A program made the translations under genes and the position numbers. Of a DNA stretch of 43,416 nucleotides, positions 33,223 to 41,591 are shown piece after piece; position 1 is the first letter of the stretch, and the number at the start of each line of letters is the position of its first letter. The stretch is from Candidatus Aquabacterium excrementipullorum (GTDB taxonomy: Bacteria; Pseudomonadota; Gammaproteobacteria; Burkholderiales; Burkholderiaceae_C): NCBI GenBank assembly GCA_019112875.1, contig DXIO01000083.1:1-43416 (forward strand). Reading direction: 5' to 3'. The notes beneath the pieces are model-generated. The model was not told where the DNA came from, did no database searches, and was given only the letters and a program-made list of their open reading frames with translations.

Positions 33223-34035
33223 ATGACAACGGACGCCGTCGCATCCCCTCACCCCTTCCGGCTGGACGGGCGCGTGGCCCTGGTCACCGGCGCCGCGCGC
33301 GGCCTGGGGTGGTGCATGGCGCAGGCACTGGCGCAGGCCGGAGCCACCGTGTGGCTCAACGGGCGCGATCCGGCCCTGCTCGACGCCGCCGCGCAGGCCA
33401 TCGCGCCAACCTTGCTCCAAGGCGCGCCGCCGCCCCGCGCCCTGCCCTTCGACATCGCCGACGAAGCCGCCCGTGCCCGGGCCCTGGCCCGCATCGAGGC
33501 CGAGCACGGGGCGCTGCACATCCTGGTCAACAACGTGGGGCAACGCGACCGCCGCCCGCTCGAGGCCTTCGCGCCCGGCGACATCCTGCGCCTGCTGGAG
33601 ACGAACCTGGTGGCGCCGCTGCTGCTGGCGCGCGACGCCGCCCTGCGCATGCCCGATGGACAGCGCCAGCCCGGCCTGGGCGGGCGCATCGTGAACATCA
33701 CCTCCATCGCCGGGCCCATTTCGCGGGCGGGAGATGCGGCCTACACCGTGGCCAAAGGCGGGCTGGACGCCGCCACCCGCGCACTGGCCGCCGAGCTGGG
33801 CCCGCGCGGCATCACGGTCAACGCCGTGGCGCCCGGCTATTTCGCCACCGAGGCCAATGCCGCCATGGTGGCCGATGCGGACGTGGCCGGCTGGCTGGCG
33901 CGCCGCACCTCACTGGGCCGCTGGGGGCAGCCGCAGGAAATCGCCGGCGCGGTGGTGTTCCTGGCGTCCGGCGCGGCCAGCTACATCACCGGGCAGACCC
34001 TGGCGGTGGACGGCGGCTACCTCGCGCACTTCTGA
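33223..34035 (+). CDS. Short-chain dehydrogenase/reductase
   Basis: 270-aa classical SDR oxidoreductase. Cofactor motif T-G-A-A-R-G-L-G; N-N-V-G; catalytic S, Y-T-V-A-K (Tyr-x-x-x-Lys); V-A-P-G-Y-F-A-T-E after the active site and the C-terminal I-T-G-Q-T-L-A-V-D-G-G-Y. The whole resembles gluconate 5-dehydrogenase/3-oxoacyl-ACP reductase-like members; the substrate cannot be assigned. It is convergent with the membrane protein gene, 4 bp apart. Confidence 0.92.
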   Translation: MTTDAVASPHPFRLDGRVALVTGAARGLGWCMAQALAQAGATVWLNGRDPALLDAAAQAIAPTLLQGAPPPRALPFDIADEAARARALARIEAEHGALHILVNNVGQRDRRPLEAFAPGDILRLLETNLVAPLLLARDAALRMPDGQRQPGLGGRIVNITSIAGPISRAGDAAYTVAKGGLDAATRALAAELGPRGITVNAVAPGYFATEANAAMVADADVAGWLARRTSLGRWGQPQEIAGAVVFLASGAASYITGQTLAVDGGYLAHF

Positions 34036-34039
34036 GCCT

Positions 34040-34969
34040 TCAGCCGCCACGCGTGAGTTCGTCCTCGGCATCCCGGCTGCGCAGCGTCAGGTAGATCTCG
34101 CACACGCCACGAAGGTAGACCAGCGTCGGCATGACCAGCGCCAGCGAGAACACCACGCCGCCACCGATGGCGGCCGCACGGATGTAGCCCAGCGCCTGCG
34201 GCGGCACCACCCCCGCGTTGATGTTGCTCAGCCCGCCACCGAACAGGCCGACCATCAGCACCTCGGGTGGCACGTCCACGCCGATGAGCCACACCGAGGC
34301 CTCGGCCATCAGTCGCCCGCCGGCCATCACGACGAAGCCGCTGCCCGCGCCCACCAGGCCCGTCACCAGGCTCAGGCCCACCATCATCACGGCCGCGTGC
34401 AGCACGTGGTGGCGCAGGAAGCGCGCCACCTGGCGCACGCTCTGCCATGAAGAAGCCCCGGCCCACACCGTGGGCCCCGTGAGCGGCCCCACCACCGCCC
34501 CGCCGGCCAGCATGGCCAGGCCCAGCACCACCACCGTCAGCGGCACCACCAGCGCGTACAGCCAGGCCCCGACGGTCGGCAGGCGGCACAGCCAGAACAG
34601 CCCGGCCAGCACCGCGATCAGCATGCCCGCGGCCAGCGCCACCACGGCCAGCGTGATGAACACCCGGTGCCCCACGCCCAGCGCATCCTGCACGGCATCG
34701 AGCACCTCGCGGGGCGGCCGGCCGAGCGCACGGTCCATCAGCAGCAGGCCCGCGGCGTTCGAGCCATAGAAGGCGATGAAGAGCGCCGCCGCGCCCTGCC
34801 CCACGGCCCACGGTATTTCACCGCGCCCCAGCGAGGCCTGAGCCGTGGCGAACGCCAGCCCGGCAGCGGCAAAGGCCGCCAGCAGCACGTACATGGCGCG
34901 GCCATCGCGAACCGCCTCGATGCTGCCCAGCACCCGCACGATCGCCTGCCACCAATCGAAACGCCCCAT
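34040..34969 (-). CDS. Polytopic membrane protein of unknown function
   Basis: 309 aa, not recognised. The start at the ATG at 34967-34969 (M-G-R-F-D-W-W) is chosen because GGGAGAAA lies about 10 nt upstream and the DNA above it is AT-rich and non-coding-like; an ATG near 35032 would add 21 residues. Hydrophobic segments at about 26-44, 55-76, 103-127, 135-160, 190-216, 223-250 and 263-287 give six or seven helices. There is no signal peptide and no transporter or enzyme motif. The short polar N- and C-termini probably face the cytoplasm. It is weakly reminiscent of DUF4013-like proteins, not claimed. Confidence 0.7.
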   Translation of the reverse strand: MGRFDWWQAIVRVLGSIEAVRDGRAMYVLLAAFAAAGLAFATAQASLGRGEIPWAVGQGAAALFIAFYGSNAAGLLLMDRALGRPPREVLDAVQDALGVGHRVFITLAVVALAAGMLIAVLAGLFWLCRLPTVGAWLYALVVPLTVVVLGLAMLAGGAVVGPLTGPTVWAGASSWQSVRQVARFLRHHVLHAAVMMVGLSLVTGLVGAGSGFVVMAGGRLMAEASVWLIGVDVPPEVLMVGLFGGGLSNINAGVVPPQALGYIRAAAIGGGVVFSLALVMPTLVYLRGVCEIYLTLRSRDAEDELTRGG

Positions 34970-35275
34970 GGAAATTTTCTCCCTTATCCCATCGTCTGAA
35001 AAATTGCTTTGTGCCGACATCAAGGTATTCATGGACAGCATTTTCGAAAAATTAGGGGCTAGCCCTAGGTGATTTTGACGATCAAATGCAACACCGCAGC
35101 TGAGTGCTTGACATTTCCGAACCAATTGGCCCCCTAAGTGAGGTTAAGGGTGCTATTCGAAACCAAATAAAGACCACATAATGGCAGCCTGTGTCTGGTA
35201 GCGGCGCCTTCGATGGAATGGGTCCCGATGGTTGAAAGCTCCACATGGTTGATTAGATAGAAGGAGCTCCTTTCC
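34970..35275. promoter_or_regulatory. Long AT-richer leader / divergent region before RRM gene
   Basis: 306 bp without a gene, markedly less GC-rich than its surroundings. TTGACA at 35108-35113 is a good -35 candidate, but no clear -10 at 16-18 bp follows. The region ends in a ribosome-binding site inside a palindrome (35261-35272). It probably holds the promoter and a long 5' UTR of the RNA-binding protein gene. Confidence 0.5.
35261..35272 (+). promoter_or_regulatory. Ribosome-binding site inside palindrome AAGGAGCTCCTT
   Basis: The strong Shine-Dalgarno AAGGAG is the left half of a perfect 12-bp palindrome, 3 nt before the ATG at 35276. A short AAGG/CCTT stem or transcript dimerisation could mask it, which would make translation structure-sensitive (inference). 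Confidence 0.5.
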
Positions 35276-35704
35276 ATGAGCAACAACAAGCTGTACGTGG
35301 GCAATCTGGCCTACAGCATCCGCGATCAGGATCTGCAGGACGCCTTTGGTGCCTACGGTGCTGTGCAATCCGCCAAGGTCATGATGGACCGTGACACCGG
35401 CCGTTCCAAGGGCTTCGGTTTCGTCGAAATGGGCTCCGATGCCGAAGCGCAAGCTGCCATCAACGCTCTGAACGGTCAGCCCCTGGCCGGTCGTTCGATC
35501 GTGGTCAACGTGGCCCGTCCCCGTGAAGAGCGTCCCAGCGGTTTCCGCAGCCCCTACGGCGGCGGTGGTCGCAGTGAAGGCGGCTTCGGTGGTGGCGGCG
35601 GCGGCGGTGGCCGTCGTGAAGGCGGCGGCGGTGGCTTCGGTGGCGGTCGTCGCGAAGGCGGCGGTGGCGGCTACGGCGGCGGTCGCCGCGACGGTGGCTA
35701 CTGA
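35276..35704 (+). CDS. Glycine-rich RNA-binding protein (RRM)
   Basis: 142-aa protein with one RNA recognition motif (about 4-82): RNP2 L-Y-V-G-N-L and RNP1 K-G-F-G-F-V-E-M are intact, so single-stranded RNA binding is expected. The tail (about 95-142) is almost only Gly, Arg and Tyr in imperfect repeats of the G-G-G-R-R-E-G-G type, like cyanobacterial Rbp and plant GRP proteins. Such bacterial proteins are often cold-induced RNA chaperones (family knowledge). The ribosome-binding site sits in a palindrome and the upstream region is long. A strong terminator follows. Confidence 0.94.
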   Translation: MSNNKLYVGNLAYSIRDQDLQDAFGAYGAVQSAKVMMDRDTGRSKGFGFVEMGSDAEAQAAINALNGQPLAGRSIVVNVARPREERPSGFRSPYGGGGRSEGGFGGGGGGGGRREGGGGGFGGGRREGGGGGYGGGRRDGGY

Positions 35705-35737
35705 TCCAGCCCGGTTTCCTTCCAGAAACCAACAAAG

Positions 35738-35763
35738 TGGTGCCTTCGGGCACCATTTTTTTT
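35738..35763 (+). terminator. Rho-independent terminator after RRM gene
   Basis: A 7-bp stem TGGTGCC/GGCACCA (35738-35744 with 35749-35755), stable TTCG tetraloop and eight T. Confidence 0.93.
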
Positions 35764-35904
35764 GCCTGGCAGGATGGCCGCCGGAGGCCCTCAGCTGAAC
35801 GGAAGCTTTGTCATTTGCTTACACAATCCTTGTCGTCGGCGCTCGCCTGCCAGCCGTTGAAGAGACACAACGCAACGCCTTTCGAAGGCGAAGGAGTCGA
35901 CAAC

Positions 35905-36342
35905 ATGAAGCACGTCAAAACCATTTCCCGCCAACTGCTGCTGGCCGCCGTCGGTGGCCTGGCCCTGGCACACGGCGCGGCACAGGCGGGCGTGAACGTC
36001 AGCGTGGGTGTGAACCAGCCCGGCTTTTATGGCCGTGTCATCGTGGGTGAAGAACGCCCTGCCGTGATCTATCCGCAGCCCGTCATCATCCAGCAGACGC
36101 CGATGGCCGTGGTGCAGCAACCGATCTACATGCACGTGCCTCCGGGCCACTACAAGCGATGGGCTTCGTATTGCGGCCGTTATGGCGCCTGCGGCCAGCC
36201 GGTGTATTTCGTGCAGGACGCGCCGCGCCCCGTGGTGGTTCGCGAACCGGTGCGCCGCTGGGATCGCCATGACCACCACGATCGCCATGATCACCGCCAT
36301 GACCACGACGACCGCCGTGGTGGCGACGGCCGCTGGCGCTGA
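35905..36342 (+). CDS. Secreted protein with His/Asp-rich tail
   Basis: 145-aa hypothetical exported protein. The ATG at 35905 follows AAGGAG. The Sec signal peptide is cleaved after A-A-Q-A. The middle (about 30-100) contains V-N-V-S-V-G-V-N-Q-P-G-F-Y-G-R-V and a Pro/Gln/Val-rich stretch, then H-V-P-P-G-H-Y-K-R-W and two Cys (Y-C-G-R-Y-G-A-C). The last about 28 residues are alternating His, Asp and Arg, with over ten His, a plausible metal-binding tail. The family is small and uncharacterised to my knowledge; the G-x-Y-G-R-V part recalls short periplasmic proteins of Burkholderiales. Function is unknown. Confidence 0.83.
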   Translation: MKHVKTISRQLLLAAVGGLALAHGAAQAGVNVSVGVNQPGFYGRVIVGEERPAVIYPQPVIIQQTPMAVVQQPIYMHVPPGHYKRWASYCGRYGACGQPVYFVQDAPRPVVVREPVRRWDRHDHHDRHDHRHDHDDRRGGDGRWR

Positions 36343-36351
36343 GCCGTCCCC

Positions 36352-37161
36352 TCAGGCCGGACTGTCGGGCTCGCTGGTCCGGCGCCGCTTCTTGCGGTGC
36401 TTCTGCGAGCCCACCAGTGCATCGAACAGCCCGCGGGGCAGCGCCCGCAGCACGGCATAGACCACGCCCATGGGCCAGGGGATCACCGTGAAGCGTGCGC
36501 CCCGCCCGATGGCCTGCACCGCCCTGGCGGCGAAGTCATCGGCGTTCATCAGGAAGGGCATGGGGTAGTCGTTGTGCGCCGTCAGCGGCGTGGCGACGTA
36601 GCCCGGCGTCAAGGTCACCACCCGGATGCCGCGCGGGCGCAGTTCGCCCCGCAGGGTCTCGCACATCTGCACCACGGCACCCTTGGTGCCGCAGTAGCCC
36701 GCATGGCCAGGCAGGCCACGGGCGGCGGCCACGCTGGCCACGCCCACCAGGGTGCCGCTGCCACGCTGCGCCATGGGCTCGATGAAGGGCTGGAAGGTGG
36801 CGGCCATGCCCAGCACGTTGGTTTCGTACAGTTCGCGCAGCACGGGCAGGTCTTCGGCCAGGGACAGGTCCACGCCGATGCTCACGCCCGCATTGGCGAT
36901 GACGATGTCGGGCAGGCCCTGCCCGGCCAGGCAGCGCGCGGCCACGGCCAGCACGGCCTCGGTGTCACGCACGTCGGCCTGGTAGAGGGCCACGCGCCCA
37001 GCGGCATCGCCCTGGGCATCAGCCCAGTGCCGCAAGGCATCGACCCGGCGGGCCACCAGCGCCAGCCGTGCGCCCTGCGCCAGATAGCGGGCGGCCAGCG
37101 CCTGGCCGATCCCGCTGGACGCCCCGGTGATGAACACCAGCGGCCGTGCCGCGCCGCTCAC
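36352..37161 (-). CDS. SDR family oxidoreductase coupled to lptC
   Basis: 269-aa classical SDR. T-G-A-S-S-G-I-G, N-A-G-V, catalytic S and Y-C-G-T-K are present. It ends with a hydrophobic/basic C-terminus (G-V-V-Y-A-V-L-R-A-L-P, then K-H-R-K-K-R-R-R), suggesting membrane association. The start is a GTG at 37159-37161 overlapping the lptC stop as GTGA, so it is translationally coupled to an LPS-export gene. The substrate is unknown; a role in lipid or envelope metabolism is inferred from this position. Confidence 0.88.
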   Translation of the reverse strand: MSGAARPLVFITGASSGIGQALAARYLAQGARLALVARRVDALRHWADAQGDAAGRVALYQADVRDTEAVLAVAARCLAGQGLPDIVIANAGVSIGVDLSLAEDLPVLRELYETNVLGMAATFQPFIEPMAQRGSGTLVGVASVAAARGLPGHAGYCGTKGAVVQMCETLRGELRPRGIRVVTLTPGYVATPLTAHNDYPMPFLMNADDFAARAVQAIGRGARFTVIPWPMGVVYAVLRALPRGLFDALVGSQKHRKKRRRTSEPDSPA

Positions 37162-37781
37162 GGCTGCACGGCCCGGTTCTGCTGCAGCCGGCCCGACACG
37201 CGCCCGCCCAACTGCGTGAGGCCGGTGGCCGCGTCGTAATCCAGCGAACTGCCGTTGACCACGCCTTCGGGGCTGGTCACGCGCACGGGCTTCTTGGACA
37301 CCACGCGGCGCGCGTCGGTGTAGAGCGTGAACTCTTCGCCGTCGAACACGATCGGGCCTCGCGCCTGGTTCGGTGCCACCGGCGTGGCCACCACGTGGGC
37401 CTGCCCCAGCAGGTTGACGACGGCGTCATCGCCTTGGTAGAGGCCCTCCAGGGCACGGGCGGTGACGTGCTGGCCCTGCTCGTCCTGGGCGACGACGTGC
37501 AGGTCGCTGACCACCATGCGGTCGCCCTCCGGGAAGTGCTTCATGGTCTTGCCACGCAGCACGGAAATGCGCCTGCCCGTGGCATCGAAGCGTTCGACCA
37601 GGCCATCGGCCAGCACGTAGTCGGGGATGGAGGGCGGCACGGCGGCACGCGCGGCGTCGTCACCGGACGGCACGGACTGCACCAGCCACCAGGTGTAGGC
37701 CGCCAGCCCACCGAGCACCACGATGGGCACGGCGGAGCGCACCTGGTCGATCGCCTGCGTCAGGGTCCGCGAAAGCTTCAC
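37158..37781 (-). CDS. lptC: LPS export component LptC
   Basis: 207-aa bitopic inner-membrane protein that passes LPS from LptBFG to LptA. A single N-terminal helix (about 16-36: V-P-I-V-V-L-G-G-L-A-A-Y-T-W-W-L) leads to a periplasmic beta-jellyroll (P-D-Y-V-L-A-D-G-L-V-E-R-F-D, L-R-G-K-T-M-K-H-F-P-E, F-T-L-Y-T-D-A-R-R-V-V-S-K-K-P-V). The GTG start overlaps the kdsC stop (GTGA, 37778-37781). In many proteobacteria lptA and lptB follow; here an SDR gene does instead. Confidence 0.92.
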   Translation of the reverse strand: MKLSRTLTQAIDQVRSAVPIVVLGGLAAYTWWLVQSVPSGDDAARAAVPPSIPDYVLADGLVERFDATGRRISVLRGKTMKHFPEGDRMVVSDLHVVAQDEQGQHVTARALEGLYQGDDAVVNLLGQAHVVATPVAPNQARGPIVFDGEEFTLYTDARRVVSKKPVRVTSPEGVVNGSSLDYDAATGLTQLGGRVSGRLQQNRAVQP

Positions 37782-38377
37782 GCGCGGCCCTCCGGCGGGG
37801 CGTTGGGCACGTTGGTGTCCAGCGTGGTGAGGTGGCCGTGCAGCAAGGCCTCGTAGCGACCATTGGCCTGCAGCAGCAGGTCGCAGCATTCACGCGCCGC
37901 GCCATGGCCGCCCTGGGCGGTGGTGACGTGGTGCGCCACGGCGCGGACCTCGGCATGGGCATTGGCCGGCGCGCAGGCCCAGCCGGCGCGCAGCAGCAGC
38001 GGCAGGTCGGGCCAGTCGTCGCCGATGGCGGCCACTTGCGGCCAGTCCAGGCCCAGCGAGGCCAGCAGCGGCGTGGCGGCGGCGAACTTGTCGTGCGCGC
38101 CGAAGACGGCGTGGGTCAGGCCCAGGTCCTTCAAACGGCGGCGCACCGCAGGCGAATCACGGCCGGTGATCACGATGGGCGTGATGCCGCCCTGGGCCAG
38201 CAGCTTCAGGCCGTGGCCATCGAGCGCGTGGAAGGCCTTGAGCGTTTCACCGGCCTCGCTGATGTAGAGGCTGCCGTCGGTGAGCACGCCATCGACGTCG
38301 AAGATGCAGGCGCGGATGCCACGGGCCGGGGCCAGCACGGCCTCGTCGAAGCGCAGGGAGGGGGTGAGGGATCGCAT
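37778..38377 (-). CDS. kdsC: Kdo-8-phosphate phosphatase KdsC
   Basis: 199-aa HAD phosphatase of the Kdo pathway; it frees Kdo for LPS. HAD motif I F-D-V-D-G-V-L-T-D, motif II I-T-G-R, then motif IV G-D-D-W-P-D. No cap domain, as usual. It lies directly downstream of kdsD and overlaps lptC by 4 bp. ATG at 38375-38377. Confidence 0.95.
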   Translation of the reverse strand: MRSLTPSLRFDEAVLAPARGIRACIFDVDGVLTDGSLYISEAGETLKAFHALDGHGLKLLAQGGITPIVITGRDSPAVRRRLKDLGLTHAVFGAHDKFAAATPLLASLGLDWPQVAAIGDDWPDLPLLLRAGWACAPANAHAEVRAVAHHVTTAQGGHGAARECCDLLLQANGRYEALLHGHLTTLDTNVPNAPPEGRA

Positions 38378-38404
38378 GCGGACAGCGTTGAGGATGCTCG
38401 CCGG

Positions 38405-39448
38405 TCAGATGACCTTGGCGCGCATCAGGTCGTTGGTGTTGAGGGCGCCCACCAGGCGGCCATCGGCATCGACCACCAGCAAGGTGGTGATGCGGCGCTC
38501 TTCCATCACGGCCACCGCCTCGGCGGCCAGCAGCTCGTCGCCGATGGTGCGCGGCCCGGGCGTCATGACCTGGGCGGCGGTGGTGGCGCGCAGGTCGGCG
38601 CCGGATTCGATCTTGCGGCGCAGGTCGCCGTCGGTGAAGATGCCCAGCACGCGGCGCTCGGCATCGACGATGGCGGCGGCGCCCAGGCCCTTGGCGCTCA
38701 TCTCGCGCATCAGATCGCCGAAGGCGGCATCGGGGCCCACGGCGGGCACGGCATCGCCCGAGCGCATCACGTCGCGCACGTGGGTGAGCAGGCGCCGGCC
38801 CAGCGAGCCGCCCGGGTGCGAGCGGGCGAAATCCTCGGGCTTGAAGCCGCGCACATCGAGCAGGGTCACGGCCAGGGCATCGCCCAGGGCCATCTGCGCG
38901 GTGGTGCTGGCCGTGGGCGCCAGGTTCAGCGGGCAGGCCTCGACGGCGACGGCGCTGTCGAGCACCACATCGGCATGGCGGGCCAGGGCCGAGTCGGGCT
39001 TGCCCGTCATCGCGATCAGGGGCACGCCCTGGCGCTTGAGCACGGGCAACAGCCCGGTGAGCTCTTCGCTTTCGCCGGAGTTGGAGATGGCCAGCACGAC
39101 GTCACCGGGCGTCACCATGCCCAGGTCGCCGTGGTGCGCCTCGGCCGGGTGCACGAACATGGCCGGCGTGCCGGTGGAGGCCAGGGTGGCCGTGATCTTG
39201 CGTCCGACATGGCCGCTCTTGCCCATGCCCATCACCACCACGCGGCCCTGGCAGGCCAGCACCAGGGCCACGGCGCGCGCGAAGGCGGCGGCGGGGGCGC
39301 CGCCACCGTCCAGGCGGGTGCACAGGTCCAGCAGGGCCTGGGCTTCGATCTGCAGGGCCTGGCGCGCCAGGCCCGCGAGCACCTCGTCGGAGGGCGTGGC
39401 AGGCGAATTCACGGCGGGGGGCGTGGCAGGAGGGGGCGAAAGGGACAT
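38405..39448 (-). CDS. kdsD: D-arabinose 5-phosphate isomerase KdsD
   Basis: 347-aa enzyme converting ribulose-5-P to arabinose-5-P for Kdo synthesis. An SIS domain (about 55-190) has V-M-G-M-G-K-S-G-H-V, A-I-S-N-S-G-E-S-E-E-L and H-P-G-G-S-L-G-R-R-L. Two CBS repeats (about 225-345) end the protein. It has an extended Pro-rich N-terminus of about 20 residues. First gene of the operon, 27 bp before kdsC; divergent from the antiporter gene across 44 bp. Confidence 0.96.
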   Translation of the reverse strand: MSLSPPPATPPAVNSPATPSDEVLAGLARQALQIEAQALLDLCTRLDGGGAPAAAFARAVALVLACQGRVVVMGMGKSGHVGRKITATLASTGTPAMFVHPAEAHHGDLGMVTPGDVVLAISNSGESEELTGLLPVLKRQGVPLIAMTGKPDSALARHADVVLDSAVAVEACPLNLAPTASTTAQMALGDALAVTLLDVRGFKPEDFARSHPGGSLGRRLLTHVRDVMRSGDAVPAVGPDAAFGDLMREMSAKGLGAAAIVDAERRVLGIFTDGDLRRKIESGADLRATTAAQVMTPGPRTIGDELLAAEAVAVMEERRITTLLVVDADGRLVGALNTNDLMRAKVI

Positions 39449-39492
39449 GAAGGCAAAACCACACAGTAGGATCAGAGGATTCTAGGGACAAC

Positions 39493-41517
39493 ATGGCCAC
39501 CACGCTCGACCTGACGCTGCTCTACCTTTTTGCCGCCGTGATCGGCGTGGTCGTGTGCCGCCTGTTCAAGCTGCCGCCCATGTTGGGCTACCTCGTCGTC
39601 GGCGTGGTCATCGGGCCCAATGCGCTGGCGCTGGCGAAGGATTCGTCCGGCGTGGAGCACCTGGCCGAGTTCGGCGTGGTGTTCCTGATGTTCGTGATCG
39701 GGCTGGAGTTCAACCTGCCCAAGCTCAAGAGCATGCGCTCGCTGGTGTTCGGGCTGGGCTCCAGCCAGGTGCTGCTGACCATGGCGGCCACCATGCTGGG
39801 CTATGTCGGCCTGGCCGCCGTGGTGGGCTGGACGGGCGAGGACAGCGCCCATCCCAACGGCCTGCTGGGCTGGGGCCTGAACTGGCAGAGCAGCATCGCG
39901 CTGGGCGGCGCGCTGGCCATGAGCTCCACCGCCATCGTGGTCAAGATGATGGCCGAGCGGCTGGAGCTGGACACCGAGCACGGCAAGCGGGTGCTGGGCA
40001 TCCTGCTGTTCCAGGATCTGGCCGTGGTGCCGCTGCTGGTGCTGATCCCGACCCTCAGCGCTGGCCCGGCCGACCTGACCCGCGCGCTGTTCTTCGCCAC
40101 GCTCAAGGCCACGGTGTTGCTGGGCCTGCTGCTGGCCGGCGGCCAGAAGGTGATGCACTGGTGGCTGACGCTGGTGGCGCGGCGCAAGAGCGAAGAGCTC
40201 TTCATGCTCAACCTGCTGCTGGTCACGCTGGGCCTGGCCTGGCTTACCGAGCACTTCGGCCTGTCGCTGGCGCTGGGCGCCTTCGTGGCCGGCATGCTGG
40301 TGGCCGAGACCGAATACAAGCACCAGGTGGAAGCCGACATCCGCCCCTTCCACGACGTGCTGCTGGGCCTGTTCTTCATCACCATCGGCATGAAGCTCGA
40401 CTGGCACCACGTGGTCGACCACTGGGCGCTGGTGGCGCTGCTGACCACCCTGCCCGTGCTGTTCAAGTTCGCGCTGGTGGCCTCGCTGGCGCGCTGGTTC
40501 GGCGCGCAGGCCGGCGTGGCGCTGCGCACCGGCCTGTACCTGGCGCAGGCCGGCGAGTTCGGCTTCGTGCTGCTGAGCCTGGCCAGCGAGCACGGCCTGA
40601 TCGCCCCGCAGGCGCAGAGCCCGCTGCTGGCCTCGATGGTGCTGTCGATGCTGGCCACGCCCATCATCATCATGTACAGCAACCGCATCGTGACGCGGCT
40701 GTCGTCCACCGACTGGATGATGCAGTCGCTGGCCATGACGAAGATCGCCACCAAGGCCATCAACACCGACAAGCACGTGCTGATCTGCGGCTACGGGCGC
40801 AGCGGCCAGAACCTGGCGCGCCTGCTGGAGATCGAGCACATTCCCTACATCGCGCTGGATCTGGACCCGGACCGCGTGCAGCAGGCCGCCGCCGCCGGCC
40901 AGAACGTGGTGTTCGGCGATGCCACCCGGCTGCAGAGCCTGATGGCCGCCGGCCTGTCGCGCGCCAACGCCGTGGTCATCACCTGGCCCAGCGTGCCGGC
41001 CGCGCTCAAGATCCTGGCGCTGGTGCACGAACAGGCGCCGCACGTGCCCACCGTCGTCCGCACCATCGATGATTCCGGCCTGGACGTGCTGCAGACCGCC
41101 GGCGCCGCCGCCGTGGTGCCCGAGGCCATCGAGGGCTCGCTGATGCTGGCCTCGCAGGCGCTGGCGCTGGTGGGCGTGCCCATGCGCCGGGTACTGCGTC
41201 TTGTTCGCGAACAGCGCTCGGCCCGCTACGGCCTGCTGCGCGACTACTTCCACGGGGCGGACGACGATTCGGTCGACGAACTGGAGCTCAAGCGTCTGCA
41301 ATCCGTCACGTTGGGCGCCGATGCGGCCTGCACGGGCTTGAGCATCGGCGAATTGCAGCCCATGATGGAGGCGGTGGCGGTGGTGTCCCTGCGGCGCGCC
41401 GGTGGTGCCGTGGTCGCGCCCGATCCAGCGGCCCGGGTCCAGGCGGGCGACACGCTGGTGCTGTCCGGGCGCCCACAGGATCTGGCCAGGGCCGAGCACA
41501 CCCTGCTCAACGGATGA
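39493..41517 (+). CDS. CPA2-type monovalent cation:proton antiporter (Kef/YbaL-like)
   Basis: 674-aa membrane protein. About twelve helices fill residues 1-400, with conserved G-L-E-F-N-L-P-K, L-F-Q-D-L-A-V-V-P-L and the Q-A-G-E-F-G-F-V-L-L segment near the transport site. A cytosolic TrkA-N (RCK) domain starts at about 427 with V-L-I-C-G-Y-G-R-S-G-Q-N-L, and a TrkA-C-like domain covers about 580-670. K+/H+ exchange gated by nucleotide or glutathione is known for Kef members; the ion is not proven here. It lies next to kdsD, as in many beta- and gammaproteobacteria. Confidence 0.93.
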   Translation: MATTLDLTLLYLFAAVIGVVVCRLFKLPPMLGYLVVGVVIGPNALALAKDSSGVEHLAEFGVVFLMFVIGLEFNLPKLKSMRSLVFGLGSSQVLLTMAATMLGYVGLAAVVGWTGEDSAHPNGLLGWGLNWQSSIALGGALAMSSTAIVVKMMAERLELDTEHGKRVLGILLFQDLAVVPLLVLIPTLSAGPADLTRALFFATLKATVLLGLLLAGGQKVMHWWLTLVARRKSEELFMLNLLLVTLGLAWLTEHFGLSLALGAFVAGMLVAETEYKHQVEADIRPFHDVLLGLFFITIGMKLDWHHVVDHWALVALLTTLPVLFKFALVASLARWFGAQAGVALRTGLYLAQAGEFGFVLLSLASEHGLIAPQAQSPLLASMVLSMLATPIIIMYSNRIVTRLSSTDWMMQSLAMTKIATKAINTDKHVLICGYGRSGQNLARLLEIEHIPYIALDLDPDRVQQAAAAGQNVVFGDATRLQSLMAAGLSRANAVVITWPSVPAALKILALVHEQAPHVPTVVRTIDDSGLDVLQTAGAAAVVPEAIEGSLMLASQALALVGVPMRRVLRLVREQRSARYGLLRDYFHGADDDSVDELELKRLQSVTLGADAACTGLSIGELQPMMEAVAVVSLRRAGGAVVAPDPAARVQAGDTLVLSGRPQDLARAEHTLLNG

Positions 41518-41591
41518 GCGACTGAACGGCTGATCGACGCCACGCGGGGCGTCCGTCCGCCGCGAACAATAACCACGGACGAGGAGCCTCC

